Shown piece after piece: positions 37,497 to 46,184 of a stretch of 64,000 nucleotides of DNA (position 1 is the stretch's first letter; each line of letters opens with the position of its first letter). The stretch is from Antarctobacter heliothermus. Its GTDB lineage: Bacteria > Pseudomonadota > Alphaproteobacteria > Rhodobacterales > Rhodobacteraceae. The translations under genes and the position numbers were made by a program. The notes beneath the pieces are model-generated. The model was not told where the DNA came from, searched no databases, and was given only the letters and a program-made list of their open reading frames with translations. The stretch is from NCBI RefSeq assembly GCF_002237555.1, contig NZ_CP022540.1:3849001-3913000 (forward strand). The letters are read 5' to 3'.

Positions 37497-37622
37497 CTAG
37501 TCGAGCCGGACATTTTCGCCGGAATAGACATCAGCCGAGGAAAAGCCCAGTTCGTTGAGGCCATACCAGGCCCCCACGCCGAGCAGGATCATGGCAACAA
37601 AGCCGGTGAGCATGGCCTTCAT
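37497..37622 (-). CDS. 41-residue single-span membrane protein coupled to the WD40-cytochrome c gene
   Basis: ATG 37622 overlaps the stop of the upstream cytochrome gene (ATGA) and has AGGAG 8 bases before it. The product is 41 residues with one membrane helix (MLTGFVAMILLGVGAWYGL) and a short polar tail (ADVYSGENVRLD). Overlap, ribosome binding site and a clean helix make it a real gene, too short for routine gene calling. It may anchor or stabilise the formate dehydrogenase-associated cytochrome, as small subunits of cytochrome complexes do (inference). Confidence 0.75.
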   Translation of the reverse strand: MKAMLTGFVAMILLGVGAWYGLNELGFSSADVYSGENVRLD

Positions 37623-38947
37623 TTGGCGTCTCCTGTGGTTGCAGATTTGAGAAAGGCGATCAGGTCGGCCCGGTCTTCGGGGCGAGCGATCACCTGCATG
37701 GGCATCTTTGAGCCGGGAATATAGTGGTCGGGGCCGGTGTCAAACAGCGCGTCGATGGTTGTTTCCGTCCAGATGATGTCAGAGCCGTCCAGAGTGTCGG
37801 AATAGCGGTAATCGGGCAGCGTTCCGGCACGCCGTCCAAAGACACCGTACAGCGATGGCCCCGCCTTGCGCGAGGAACCGGCGGTCAGCGCATGGCAGAT
37901 CGAACATTTGCGCATGAACTGGCGTTCGCCGTTGGGCATGGTTTCGGGATCGCGCAAAAAACTGCGCTGACCGGACCCATCGGGCGACTCCAATTCATCC
38001 AGCAAGGCAACGGGCCAAGCGTAGACAACATCGTCCAGCCCGCCAGCATAAACGGTCTGGCCGTCGGGCGAGAATGCCAAGGCCCAGACCGGCCCGTGGC
38101 GCATAGCGCGGAAGTCACGGGCGATCTGCCACCGGGTGGTATCGACGATCATGATGTATCCATGCCCATCGCCAACGGCGAGCTGCGCCGTTTCGGCGTG
38201 ATACGCCAGTGCAAGGATCGGGCGGCGGTCCAGCGTCAGATCGGCGATCTGTGCGCCGGTATCCGGCTGGATCACGCGCGTGCCCCCATCGACCGCGCCA
38301 TAGGCGATCCAATCCTGTTCGACGATCAGGACATTGATGCCAAAGCCATGTCGGACAATAGTGCGGGGACGCAGACCCTCGGTGTTGCGCTCCCAGATCC
38401 GCAGAGTACCGTCTGACGACGCAGAATACAGCGTAGCATCCGGTGCAAACCCCACCGCTGTGACGTTGGACTGGTGCCCCTCAAGAACGGTAGTAACAAA
38501 ATCTGACGGCGGCGTATCTGTCGTCTGAAGCAAACTCACAACCGTGGTCAATTGAACGAAACCGTCCCAACCGGCGCTGGCGATGTAATTGGCATCTGGT
38601 GAAACAGCGATATCGCTGACCTTGCCCAGATGCTTGGTTACCTCAATCGGCTGATCCAGATCGGGGTGCCACAGCAGCACGCGAAAATCATCACCGCCGG
38701 ACAACAAAGCAGGGGCCTGACTGTAATCCAGTGACACAACGGCTGCGTCATGCCCCTCCTGCCACGTCGCCGTCCCCCCCAGCCAGAGCCCCACGGAATT
38801 GTCAAAACTGGCGCTGGCGACCTGCCCCGCATCGGACACGGCAAGCGCCATCACCGGACCGCCGTGCCCTTTGAGCGTGGTGAACTCTTGCGCCGCAATG
38901 GGCGATGCGCAGCACGCCAACACCGCAATCCACAGCGCGCGCATCAT
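37619..38947 (-). CDS. Periplasmic WD40 beta-propeller fused to a cytochrome c domain
   Basis: A 442-residue exported protein (signal peptide to about residue 20). Residues 22-315 form WD40-type blades (TLKGHGGPVMALAVS, EGHDAAVVSLDYS, LEGHQSNVTAVGFAPD, MRHGPVWALAFSPDGQ). Residues about 338-440 are a class I cytochrome c with haem site CSICH (348-352) and an axial Met in PGSKMPMQ (415 or 417). It overlaps the cytochrome b gene by 4 bases and the 41-residue gene downstream. It could carry electrons from the cytochrome b, or dock the dehydrogenase through the propeller. The combination is unusual for a formate dehydrogenase cluster. Confidence 0.87.
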   Translation of the reverse strand: MMRALWIAVLACCASPIAAQEFTTLKGHGGPVMALAVSDAGQVASASFDNSVGLWLGGTATWQEGHDAAVVSLDYSQAPALLSGGDDFRVLLWHPDLDQPIEVTKHLGKVSDIAVSPDANYIASAGWDGFVQLTTVVSLLQTTDTPPSDFVTTVLEGHQSNVTAVGFAPDATLYSASSDGTLRIWERNTEGLRPRTIVRHGFGINVLIVEQDWIAYGAVDGGTRVIQPDTGAQIADLTLDRRPILALAYHAETAQLAVGDGHGYIMIVDTTRWQIARDFRAMRHGPVWALAFSPDGQTVYAGGLDDVVYAWPVALLDELESPDGSGQRSFLRDPETMPNGERQFMRKCSICHALTAGSSRKAGPSLYGVFGRRAGTLPDYRYSDTLDGSDIIWTETTIDALFDTGPDHYIPGSKMPMQVIARPEDRADLIAFLKSATTGDAK

Positions 38948-40188
38948 TCAGCCGGGGTAGACGCGCCCCCGTCCCTGGGCGCAGTTGTGTCTTTGGATTT
39001 GACCTCATCCAGCCAGATCGAGTGGTGTTGATGCGCCCATGCCTCATCAACCTCACCCGATCCCATGGCGTCATAGGCACCCTGCATCCCGATGGAGCCG
39101 ATATAGATGTGGGCGATGATGATCGCCATCAGACCAAAGGCGACAATGGCGTGCCAAAGCTGCGCAAGCTGCATTTCTTCCTGCGGGCTAAGATCGACGG
39201 GCAGCGCGCCATAGCCGATCCACTGCGGCAGGCCAGTGTCGTTGACGATCGCAAATGTTTTGGCAAACAGGGGCAGTTCGAACGGAAACAACAGCGACAG
39301 ACCTGACAACGAGATAGAGCCACCCAGCAGGATCACCGACCAAAAGATGATCTTTTGCCCGGCGTTGAATTTCTTGGCGGGGGGATGGTTCTTACCGATA
39401 ATGCCGCCCGCCTGCGCAAACCAGGTGATGTCGGTGCGGTTGGGAATATTGTGCCAGACCCATAGGAAAAAGACGAGCACGAGGCCCAGCATGAAGGGCC
39501 AGGCCAGATTGTTGTGCACGAATTTCGCCCCGATCAGCAGGTTCGAATTCACCTCTTTCCCGAACAATGGCAGGATCGCCCAACGCCCGAAAAGGGTCAG
39601 CAGTCCCGACAGGCCCAGCAGGACAAACGATCCGGCCAGCAACCAGTGTGAAAACCGCTCATAGAACTGAAACCGAGTGACCGTGCGACCGGTCATGGGT
39701 TCGTCGACCATCACCCTGCCGCGCAGCAGATAGAACAGGGCCAGCACGCCGATGGTGCCCAAGAGCAGCCAGCCACCGTAGGGGGCCAGCGTGTTCTTGC
39801 GGAATTGGAACCACGCCATGCCACCGTCCTGCACCAGTACCTTGGCCACATCGCCACCGGCAGAGACATTGAGATCCGCCGCATCATAGCGCAGCGCACG
39901 CCAGAAATCCGGGTCGGATGCGCCGCCGCGCGTGCCAAGCTCTCCGGGCAAACCGGGGGCAGCACCGGGCTGGCCGAATTCCTGACGGAACGTGTCGTCG
40001 ATCTGTTCGCCGCGCTGGCGGGCAAGGATGTCCTCCAGCGTCTGTGCGCCGCCGGTCGCCTTGCGCGCCTCGGCCAGAACCGCCGGGTCGGCGCCCGGTG
40101 CCGCAGGCGGCTGCAAAAAGTAGGTCAGCGCGGCCAGGCCAAGCGCCAAAAGCATGAACCATCCGAAACCGCTGGAGCGTTTTGACAT
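38944..40188 (-). CDS. Formate dehydrogenase gamma subunit (cytochrome b556)
   Basis: Inner-membrane dihaem cytochrome b that takes electrons from the FeS subunit and reduces quinone. The 414-residue protein has an N-terminal hydrophobic stretch, a long Pro/Ala/Gly-rich periplasmic segment (about 25-125) and then four membrane helices with His ligands (FYERFSHWLLAGSFVLLGLSG, GAKFVHNNLAWPFML, LWHAIVAFGLMAIIIAHIYIG). GAYDAMGSGEVDEAWAHQHH near the end is typical of FdhI/FdoI-type subunits. It lies 156 bp behind the FeS subunit gene, separated by a hairpin (40274-40301). Confidence 0.92.
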   Translation of the reverse strand: MSKRSSGFGWFMLLALGLAALTYFLQPPAAPGADPAVLAEARKATGGAQTLEDILARQRGEQIDDTFRQEFGQPGAAPGLPGELGTRGGASDPDFWRALRYDAADLNVSAGGDVAKVLVQDGGMAWFQFRKNTLAPYGGWLLLGTIGVLALFYLLRGRVMVDEPMTGRTVTRFQFYERFSHWLLAGSFVLLGLSGLLTLFGRWAILPLFGKEVNSNLLIGAKFVHNNLAWPFMLGLVLVFFLWVWHNIPNRTDITWFAQAGGIIGKNHPPAKKFNAGQKIIFWSVILLGGSISLSGLSLLFPFELPLFAKTFAIVNDTGLPQWIGYGALPVDLSPQEEMQLAQLWHAIVAFGLMAIIIAHIYIGSIGMQGAYDAMGSGEVDEAWAHQHHSIWLDEVKSKDTTAPRDGGASTPAE

Positions 40189-40273
40189 GACTGTCCTCGT
40201 AGAAACGTCACGCCCGAGATTCGGCGGCCGAAAAGGCTGCGCCGGAAACCCGAGGCGTCATGATAAACCGTGA

Positions 40274-40301
40274 AGAGAGGCCCGAAGAAACGGGCCTCTC
40301 T
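40274..40301 (-). promoter_or_regulatory. Stem-loop between the FeS and cytochrome b subunit genes
   Basis: An 11-bp perfect stem (AGAGAGGCCCG / CGGGCCTCTCT) with a 6-base loop in the 156-bp gap. On the transcribed minus strand it is followed by TCACGG, so it is not a strong terminator. It probably sets relative mRNA levels of the soluble and membrane subunits. Confidence 0.6.
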
Positions 40302-40344
40302 GTTTGATGACCAATGTAGGCGGGATCATCTCCCGCCCATGGGG

Positions 40345-40938
40345 TCAGCCGCCTTTTTGGTCGTAGGCGGTGCCCCAACCCCAAGCACCAGAGCCAAAGC
40401 CGCGCGACACGACGCGTTCGCGGTAAATGGAAGACACCACATCACCGTCTCCGGCAAGCAGAGCCTTGGTCGAACACATTTCGGCGCAGATCGGCAGTTT
40501 GCCCTCTGCAATCCGGTTGCGACCGTATTTCGCGAACTCAGCCGACGAATGCGTCTCTTCCGGGCCACCGGCGCAGAAGGTGCATTTATCCATCTTGCCA
40601 CGCGACCCAAAGTTGCCCGCCTGCGGGAACTGCGGCGCGCCAAAGGGACACGCGTAAAAGCAGTAACCACACCCGATGCACAGGTCCTTGGAGTGCAGAA
40701 CCACACCTTCGTCGGTCTGGTAAAAGCAATCTACCGGACAGACGGCCATACAGGGCGCGTCGGAACAGTGCATGCAAGCGACCGAGATGGACCGTTCACC
40801 CGGAGAACCGTCTTGAATCGTCACCACCCGACGGCGGTTGATCCCCCACGGCACTTCGTGCTCATTCTTGCAGGCAGTGACGCAGGCGTTGCATTCGATG
40901 CATCGTTCGGCGTCACAGAGAAATTTAGATCTAGCCAT
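40345..40938 (-). CDS. Formate dehydrogenase beta subunit (4x 4Fe-4S)
   Basis: Electron-transfer subunit between the catalytic subunit and cytochrome b. The 197-residue protein has four ferredoxin-type cysteine groups: CIECNACVTACKNEH, CMHCSDAPCMAVCPVDC, CIGCGYCFYACPFGAP and the CTFC...C pair near residue 120-150. It lacks the C-terminal membrane helix of E. coli FdnH, so it must be held by the cytochrome b. It follows the alpha subunit gene after 12 bp. Confidence 0.95.
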   Translation of the reverse strand: MARSKFLCDAERCIECNACVTACKNEHEVPWGINRRRVVTIQDGSPGERSISVACMHCSDAPCMAVCPVDCFYQTDEGVVLHSKDLCIGCGYCFYACPFGAPQFPQAGNFGSRGKMDKCTFCAGGPEETHSSAEFAKYGRNRIAEGKLPICAEMCSTKALLAGDGDVVSSIYRERVVSRGFGSGAWGWGTAYDQKGG

Positions 40939-40950
40939 ATCAGTTTCTCC

Positions 40951-43944
40951 TTACGCCACTGTGATCTTGCACAGGGTGGCCTTGGTTTCCTGCATCTGTG
41001 TGACCGAGTCGTAGCCATAGGTCTGGGCCACGTTGGTCGATTCACCCAAGACATACGGATCAGCGCCATCCGGGTATTTGGACCGCAGATCCTGACCCTG
41101 ATAGTGACCGCCAAAGTGGAAGGGCATAAAGGCGACGCCCGCCCCAACCCGTTCGGTGACCATGGCCATAACCTTGACCTTGCCGCCTTCGGGGCCTTCG
41201 ACCCAGACATCCGCGCCGTCCCGAACACCCAGATCGTTGGCATCGCGGGTGTTGATTTCGACGAACATGTCTTGCTGAAGCTCGGCCAACCATGGGTTCG
41301 ACCGGGTCTCATCACCGCCGCCCTCATATTCGACCAAACGACCAGAGGTCAGGATGATCGGATAGTCTTGGCTGAAGTCCTGCTTTTGAATCGACGCATA
41401 CATCGTTGGAACCCGCCAGAAATGGCGATCTTCGTATGTTGCATAGTCGGGCAACAGGTCACGACGGTTGGTATACAGCGGCTCACGGTGGATGGGCACC
41501 GGATCGGGGAAGGTCCAGACCACGGCGCGCGCCTTGGCGTTGCCGAACGGCGCACAGCCATGGGCAATCGCGACCCGCTGGATGCCGCCCGTCAGGTCGG
41601 TTTTCCAGTTCACGCCACCGATTTTGTCCTGCCAATCCGACGGATAGGGTCCGGTCTGGGACTGTTCGCCCACTTCCTCGCCTTCTCCGGTCAGGTTCCC
41701 TTCGAGGTCGCGGTAGCCTGCGACATACTCGATAGAACGGCGCTCCTCTTCGGTCAGATCACCATCCCAACCCAGATCAATCAGCATCTGCATGGTGAAT
41801 TCAGGATAACCGTCCTGAATTTCCGACCCGACGGAATAAACGCCATCCGCCAGCAGATTGTCGCCATTCCGTTCAACGCCGAAACGCGCACGGAAGGTCA
41901 GGCCACCTTCGGCCACTGGCAAGGACATGTCATATAGATTGGCTGTCCCCGGATGGTTCATTTCCGGCGTACCCCAGCAAGGCCACGGCAGACCATAGAA
42001 ATCGCCATCCGCCGGGCCACCCACGGCGCGCAGCGTTGTCCGGTCGAACGTGTGCTGGTTTGCCATGTGCAACTTGAGCCGTTCTGGCGACTGGCCGGTA
42101 TAGCCCACGGTCCACATGCCCCGGTTAAACTCGCGCGTCAGATCCTCGACGTTGGGTTCATCGTCGGCGTCCATCGCGATGTTGCGGAACAGCTTGTCCG
42201 AGAAACCGAACTTCTTGGCGAACTTCGCCATGATGATGTGATCCGGCAAGCTTTCGAACAGCGGTTCCACAACCTTTTCGCGCCATTGCAGCGACCGGTT
42301 TGACGCGGTGACAGAGCCACGCGTTTCAAACTGGGTGGTCGCCGGCAACAAATAGACGCCATCGGTGCGGTCATGCAGGATCGCCGAAACCGTCGGATAG
42401 GGGTCAACCACGACCAACATATCCAAGTCTTCCATGGCCTTTTTCATCTCGACCATTCGGGTCTGAGAGTTCGGCGCATGGCCCCACAACACCATCGCGC
42501 GGGTATTGTCCGGCTGGTCAAGGTTTTCCTTGGCCTCCAGCACACCATCAATCCAGCGGCTGACCGGGATACCGGTCAGGTTCATCATGGCCTTTTCCTT
42601 GCCATCCTTGCCTTTGTGCGAGGCAAAGCGCCCCTTGAGCCAGTCCAGATCTTCTTCCCAGACGCGCGCCCAATGGGCCCACGATCCGGCTGACAGGCCG
42701 TAGTAGCCCGGCAAGGTATCAGCCAGAACACCTAGGTCCGTGGCACCCTGCACGTTGTCGTGGCCGCGGAAGATGTTGGTGCCGCCGCCGGCGGTGCCCA
42801 TGTTCCCCAGCGCAAGTTGCAGGATGCAATAAGCGCGGGTGTTGTTGTTGCCGTTAGAGTGCTGCGTGCCGCCCATACACCAGATCACCGTACCCGGACG
42901 GTTGTTGGCCATGGTGCGCGCCACGCGGCGCAATTGCGATCCGGGCGTGCCCGTGACGCGTTCGACCTCTTCGGGGGTCCACTTGGCCACTTCTTCGCGG
43001 ATCTGGTCCATCCCCCAGACACGGGTGCGGATGAACTCTTTGTCCTCCCAGCCGTTCTCGAAGATGTGGTAAAGGATGCCCCATACCAGCGCCACGTCCG
43101 TACCCGGCCGGAACCGCACGTATTCATCGGCATGGGCCGCCGTGCGGGTAAAGCGCGGATCGCAGACGATCAGCGGCGCGTTGTTCTGCTCCTTGGCCTT
43201 CAGCAGGTGCATCAGCGAGACGGGATGCGCCTCTGCCGGGTTGCCGCCGATGATAAAAATGGCCTTGGATTTGTGGATGTCGTTGTAGCTGTTGGTCATG
43301 GCGCCGTAGCCCCATGTATTCGCAACACCCGCAACGGTGGTCGAGTGGCAGATCCGCGCCTGATGGTCGACGTTGTTCGTGCCCCAATAGGCGGCGAACT
43401 TGCGGAACAGATAGGCCTGCTCGTTGTTGTGCTTGGCCGAGCCCAGCCAATAAACACTGTCCGGTCCGCTTTCTTCGCGGATCTGCATCATGCCATCGCC
43501 GATCTCGTCGATCGCCTGTTCCCAAGAGATCCGGACCCATTCGCCGTTCTCTTTTTTCATCGGGTACTTCAAGCGGCGTTCGCCGTGGGCGTGTTCACGC
43601 ACGGCCGCGCCTTTGGCACAGTGAGCGCCAAGGTTGAACGGGCTGTCCCAGCCGGGTTCCTGCCCGACCCAGACGCCATCGCTGACCTCTGCCACAACGG
43701 TACACCCGACCGAACAGTGGGTGCAGACCGATTTTTTCAGTTCAACCGTACCGCGCACAGCAGCCGTCGCGGCGCTGGCCTGTTTTACGGTGCCGCCGGT
43801 GGCCGCAATCGCGGCAATCCCGCCGATGGCCAGACCCGAGCCGCGCAAAAAAGCGCGGCGGTCAACCGAGGCGTTGGCGGCCTCGGACAGGATCGAAGTC
43901 CGCTGGGGGCGTCGCGCAACCCCGTTGGTCTTTTTCCTAAGCAT
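40951..43944 (-). CDS. Formate dehydrogenase alpha subunit, Mo/W-bisMGD, Tat-exported
   Basis: Catalytic subunit oxidising formate to CO2 in the periplasm. The 997-residue protein has a Tat signal (DRRAFLRGSGLAIGG, Arg29-Arg30), a proximal 4Fe-4S site (C74, C77, C81, C109 in CTHCSVGC and HCAKG) and the metal ligand Cys199-His200 in QARICHSTTVAGVANTWG, where E. coli FdnG has selenocysteine. The C-terminal dinucleotide-binding domain follows (DFSQDYPIILTSGRLVEYEGGGDETR). The tungstate importer close by suggests W rather than Mo, which is inference. No selenocysteine is needed. Confidence 0.96.
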   Translation of the reverse strand: MLRKKTNGVARRPQRTSILSEAANASVDRRAFLRGSGLAIGGIAAIAATGGTVKQASAATAAVRGTVELKKSVCTHCSVGCTVVAEVSDGVWVGQEPGWDSPFNLGAHCAKGAAVREHAHGERRLKYPMKKENGEWVRISWEQAIDEIGDGMMQIREESGPDSVYWLGSAKHNNEQAYLFRKFAAYWGTNNVDHQARICHSTTVAGVANTWGYGAMTNSYNDIHKSKAIFIIGGNPAEAHPVSLMHLLKAKEQNNAPLIVCDPRFTRTAAHADEYVRFRPGTDVALVWGILYHIFENGWEDKEFIRTRVWGMDQIREEVAKWTPEEVERVTGTPGSQLRRVARTMANNRPGTVIWCMGGTQHSNGNNNTRAYCILQLALGNMGTAGGGTNIFRGHDNVQGATDLGVLADTLPGYYGLSAGSWAHWARVWEEDLDWLKGRFASHKGKDGKEKAMMNLTGIPVSRWIDGVLEAKENLDQPDNTRAMVLWGHAPNSQTRMVEMKKAMEDLDMLVVVDPYPTVSAILHDRTDGVYLLPATTQFETRGSVTASNRSLQWREKVVEPLFESLPDHIIMAKFAKKFGFSDKLFRNIAMDADDEPNVEDLTREFNRGMWTVGYTGQSPERLKLHMANQHTFDRTTLRAVGGPADGDFYGLPWPCWGTPEMNHPGTANLYDMSLPVAEGGLTFRARFGVERNGDNLLADGVYSVGSEIQDGYPEFTMQMLIDLGWDGDLTEEERRSIEYVAGYRDLEGNLTGEGEEVGEQSQTGPYPSDWQDKIGGVNWKTDLTGGIQRVAIAHGCAPFGNAKARAVVWTFPDPVPIHREPLYTNRRDLLPDYATYEDRHFWRVPTMYASIQKQDFSQDYPIILTSGRLVEYEGGGDETRSNPWLAELQQDMFVEINTRDANDLGVRDGADVWVEGPEGGKVKVMAMVTERVGAGVAFMPFHFGGHYQGQDLRSKYPDGADPYVLGESTNVAQTYGYDSVTQMQETKATLCKITVA

Positions 43945-44103
43945 GTTTCTCTCTCCCTTGCTCGCACGGCCCTATGGATCAGCGTCCGGGGCACAGCTTG
44001 CTTGGCTATGACAGTGGCCTTGGCAGTCGGGCGTCACGCAACCAGTCGCCTTTGGCCGTTCAGCCTCGTCCGGGGTCTTTCCGGGCGATGCAGGGCGCGC
44101 TGA

Positions 44104-44292
44104 TCAGAAGCGCGCAGTCTCGTAAAAGGCGCGGGTATGCGCCGTGTCCTGCATCTTTTCCGATGTCAGGTCAGGCTCTGCCGGTCCGGCCTCAGCCGCA
44201 GTGCCACTGGCAAGAGCGACAGCCGCCGCAGGGGCCGATACACTTGCCAGCTTGAGGAAATTGCGGCGCGTTGCCTTGGTTTCCTGAGTCAT
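44104..44292 (-). CDS. Formate dehydrogenase region TAT-target protein
   Basis: A 62-residue protein with a twin-arginine signal (TRRNFLKLASVSAPAAAVALA) and a short tail ending ARAFYETARF-like (HTRAFYETARF). Such peptides recur immediately upstream of periplasmic formate dehydrogenase alpha genes; they may recruit the Tat/chaperone machinery or be a small subunit. Function unproven. It lies between the TorD-type chaperone gene and fdhA on the same strand. Confidence 0.88.
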   Translation of the reverse strand: MTQETKATRRNFLKLASVSAPAAAVALASGTAAEAGPAEPDLTSEKMQDTAHTRAFYETARF

Positions 44293-44327
44293 GAAAGCGT
44301 CTCCTTGTGGTGGTCTCTCATGGGTTC

Positions 44328-44343
44328 CGGCAGATACCTGCCG
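44328..44343 (-). promoter_or_regulatory. Small hairpin between chaperone and TAT-target genes
   Basis: CGGCAG-ATAC-CTGCCG: a perfect 6-bp stem with a tetraloop in the 82-bp gap. Possible mRNA processing or attenuation point; no T-run. Confidence 0.3.
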
Positions 44344-44374
44344 CTCGATAAGGGCGCGTGCCCCGGTTCAAAAC

Positions 44375-45001
44375 TCACTTGGCGCTCATCCGAAAGGCTT
44401 CGGCCTCGATCTCCATGAACAGCCGCCCGACGGTGCCGACAGGAGAGTAGAAAACAGAATTCTTTGCTCCTTCGAGATCGCCAAAGAAATGTGAGGCCCA
44501 AGGGCCGATATGCTTGTTGAAAAACGCCTTTTGCGCATCGATCCCGGCAGGTGTGCCAAAGCGCCCGACAATCACTGCGCCCATCATTTCCATCAGGCTG
44601 GCGACGTTGTCCTCAGGCTCAAACACGTTGTCCGCGCGCTCCAGCCCCATGCGGGCCATGTCCTGACGCAGCAGCGCAAGAGGTTTCTCGTTCAGAAAAC
44701 CGGTCAGGTAGTAGGACGCATAAGGCAGCAGCTCGCCCCGCGCCAAACCGATGAACAGCTTGTTGTATTCCGAGGTGACAGCCATGGGTTTGCTGACCTT
44801 CGCCAGCTTGGCCAGAGTGCCGATAGCCTGCCCCATCTCCGTCTCATCGCCCGTCAGGCTGGCAGTTTGGGCCAGCAACATCTCATCCGGCGGGCCAGCC
44901 AGCAGCAGGCCGATGAAATTGTAAAGATCCGCGCGCAGGCGGTCCTCTTCGGCAATCTGGTGTGTCTCGGCGGTCTGGGTCATCTGGTCCTTGTCCGTCA
45001 T
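44375..45001 (-). CDS. TorD/DmsD-family redox-enzyme maturation chaperone
   Basis: Cytoplasmic all-helical chaperone that would bind the Tat signal of the formate dehydrogenase alpha subunit until the metal cofactor is inserted. The 208-residue protein has the family pattern LRADLYNFIGLLLAGPPDE, TSEYNKLFIGLARGELLPYASYYLTGFLNEKPLALLR (the E-Y-x-x-L-F-x-G and P-Y-x-S-x-Y motifs) and PWASHFFGDLE. Start overlaps the DUF3306 stop by 4 bases, so it belongs to the fdh operon. Confidence 0.92.
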   Translation of the reverse strand: MTDKDQMTQTAETHQIAEEDRLRADLYNFIGLLLAGPPDEMLLAQTASLTGDETEMGQAIGTLAKLAKVSKPMAVTSEYNKLFIGLARGELLPYASYYLTGFLNEKPLALLRQDMARMGLERADNVFEPEDNVASLMEMMGAVIVGRFGTPAGIDAQKAFFNKHIGPWASHFFGDLEGAKNSVFYSPVGTVGRLFMEIEAEAFRMSAK

Positions 45002-45621
45002 GTGGCGGTCTCAAAACGAAAGCGCATCCGGCGCGGGGCTTGTGCCACAGGGGCGTCTTCGGTCAGGTCAGCCGGCGTCGGATCGACATCCGGCACGGCC
45101 TGGGCTTGGGTTTCTGCGGTCGGGTCGGCCTCTGGCACATCGTCGCCTTCGGCATGATCCGGGGCCTCGGCGCTGTCGGCCTCGTTGGCTTCGGCCTTGG
45201 CCACAGCGGCGGCCTCAGCCTTGGCGGCCTCTACCGCCTTGTCGAACATGCCTTTGCCGACCTTGTATAGCGTCTGAAGGTTTTCCACGACCACGGCTGC
45301 ATCGGTGTAGTCCTCACCGTAGTCCACCAACCCATCGACATTGGCCAGCACCGGGTTCAGGCGCCACATCCGGCGCAGCGCGCGCGTCTTTAACCGCTGC
45401 GGCACAGCAGCTTTGAGAAGCGCCTGAACCTGTTCGGTGCTTACCATCTCCTCGGGCGCGGGCAGGTCCAAATCGGCCAAAATCTCTTCGTCCGGACGCT
45501 GTTCGAGTTTTGCATCCTCCGCGACACGCGCCTCTACCTCGGCAGCCTGCAATTCGGCGGCTTCAGCCTTGGCTACCTGCGCGCGGCGGCGCGACCAGAA
45601 ATCCCCCGGTGTCGCGCTCAT
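44998..45621 (-). CDS. DUF3306 protein of the formate dehydrogenase operon
   Basis: A 207-residue protein. The conserved first part (DFWSRRRAQVAKAEA, LPAPEEMVSTEQVQALLKAAVPQRLKTRALRRMWRLNPVLANVDGLVDYGEDYTDAA) is the DUF3306 core. The C-terminal 80 residues are acidic, Ala-rich and low-complexity, ending in a basic RRMRFRFETAT. Role unknown; it always travels with periplasmic formate dehydrogenases, so assembly is likely. ATG 45621 lies at a 4-base overlap with the DUF3305 stop. Confidence 0.87.
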   Translation of the reverse strand: MSATPGDFWSRRRAQVAKAEAAELQAAEVEARVAEDAKLEQRPDEEILADLDLPAPEEMVSTEQVQALLKAAVPQRLKTRALRRMWRLNPVLANVDGLVDYGEDYTDAAVVVENLQTLYKVGKGMFDKAVEAAKAEAAAVAKAEANEADSAEAPDHAEGDDVPEADPTAETQAQAVPDVDPTPADLTEDAPVAQAPRRMRFRFETAT

Positions 45622-46184
45622 TGCAAACGTCTCCGCTGTAGCGCCGGAGAGGCATAGACGTCCTGAAGCGAGCCAATGCGCGGATCGCCAACGCCGTCCT
45701 GAGTGAGATCGACGCGTTTCTTGTCCCGCTTGCGCTTGATGAAAACCTCTTCGTGGTGGAACTCTTCGACGAACTCCGCCACCCACGCAAAAAAGGCCGG
45801 CGTCATTGGCACCTTTTCGATGATCTCTTCGCCGCTGTCGGCATAATCCTGCGCCTCATACGGCGAGGCCGTGACGGTCAACGGCCGCAGCGGGAAATCA
45901 CCCGCCCCCTCTTGCCGCAGAATGATGTAGACGCTGGGTGTCTGAGCGCAGATTTCATGCAGATAGGCTTCTGTATCTGCGCCATGCAATTCCAACTCTA
46001 GCGTTGCGGCGTGGTATTCCACCGTTTCGCCTTCACGTCGCAGTTCACGCCAGTCAGCCGCACCGGCACCGGGCAAGACGGCAGAGGCGGTCCAAACCCA
46101 TTTCGCCCAACGGGTCACACCGGGCGCGCGCCGCAGCACGATCCCAAGCGGAATACTCCGATAGGCTTTCGGATTGTGGATCAC
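45618..46184 (-). CDS. DUF3305 protein, first gene of the fdh operon
   Basis: A 188-residue cytoplasmic protein with the DUF3305 pattern (IPLGIVLRRAPGVTRWAKWVWTASAVLPG, DTEAYLHEICAQTPSVYIILR, FFAWVAEFVEEFHHEEVFIKRKRDK). Start is GTG (46182-46184) with a strong TAGGAGG 6 bases upstream. As first gene of the leftward series it sits at the divergent promoter region shared with the 4Fe-4S protein. Function unknown; linked to formate dehydrogenase maturation. Confidence 0.87.
   Translation of the reverse strand: MIHNPKAYRSIPLGIVLRRAPGVTRWAKWVWTASAVLPGAGAADWRELRREGETVEYHAATLELELHGADTEAYLHEICAQTPSVYIILRQEGAGDFPLRPLTVTASPYEAQDYADSGEEIIEKVPMTPAFFAWVAEFVEEFHHEEVFIKRKRDKKRVDLTQDGVGDPRIGSLQDVYASPALQRRRLQ

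Noticed and set aside
40270..41937. 555-codon plus-strand frame opposite the formate dehydrogenase genes
   Set aside because: Antisense to FdhB and FdhA, both with unmistakable motifs; the product has no recognisable domain.
40951..43944. Selenocysteine in the formate dehydrogenase
   Set aside because: The ligand codon is an ordinary Cys codon (residue 199) and there is no in-frame TGA.
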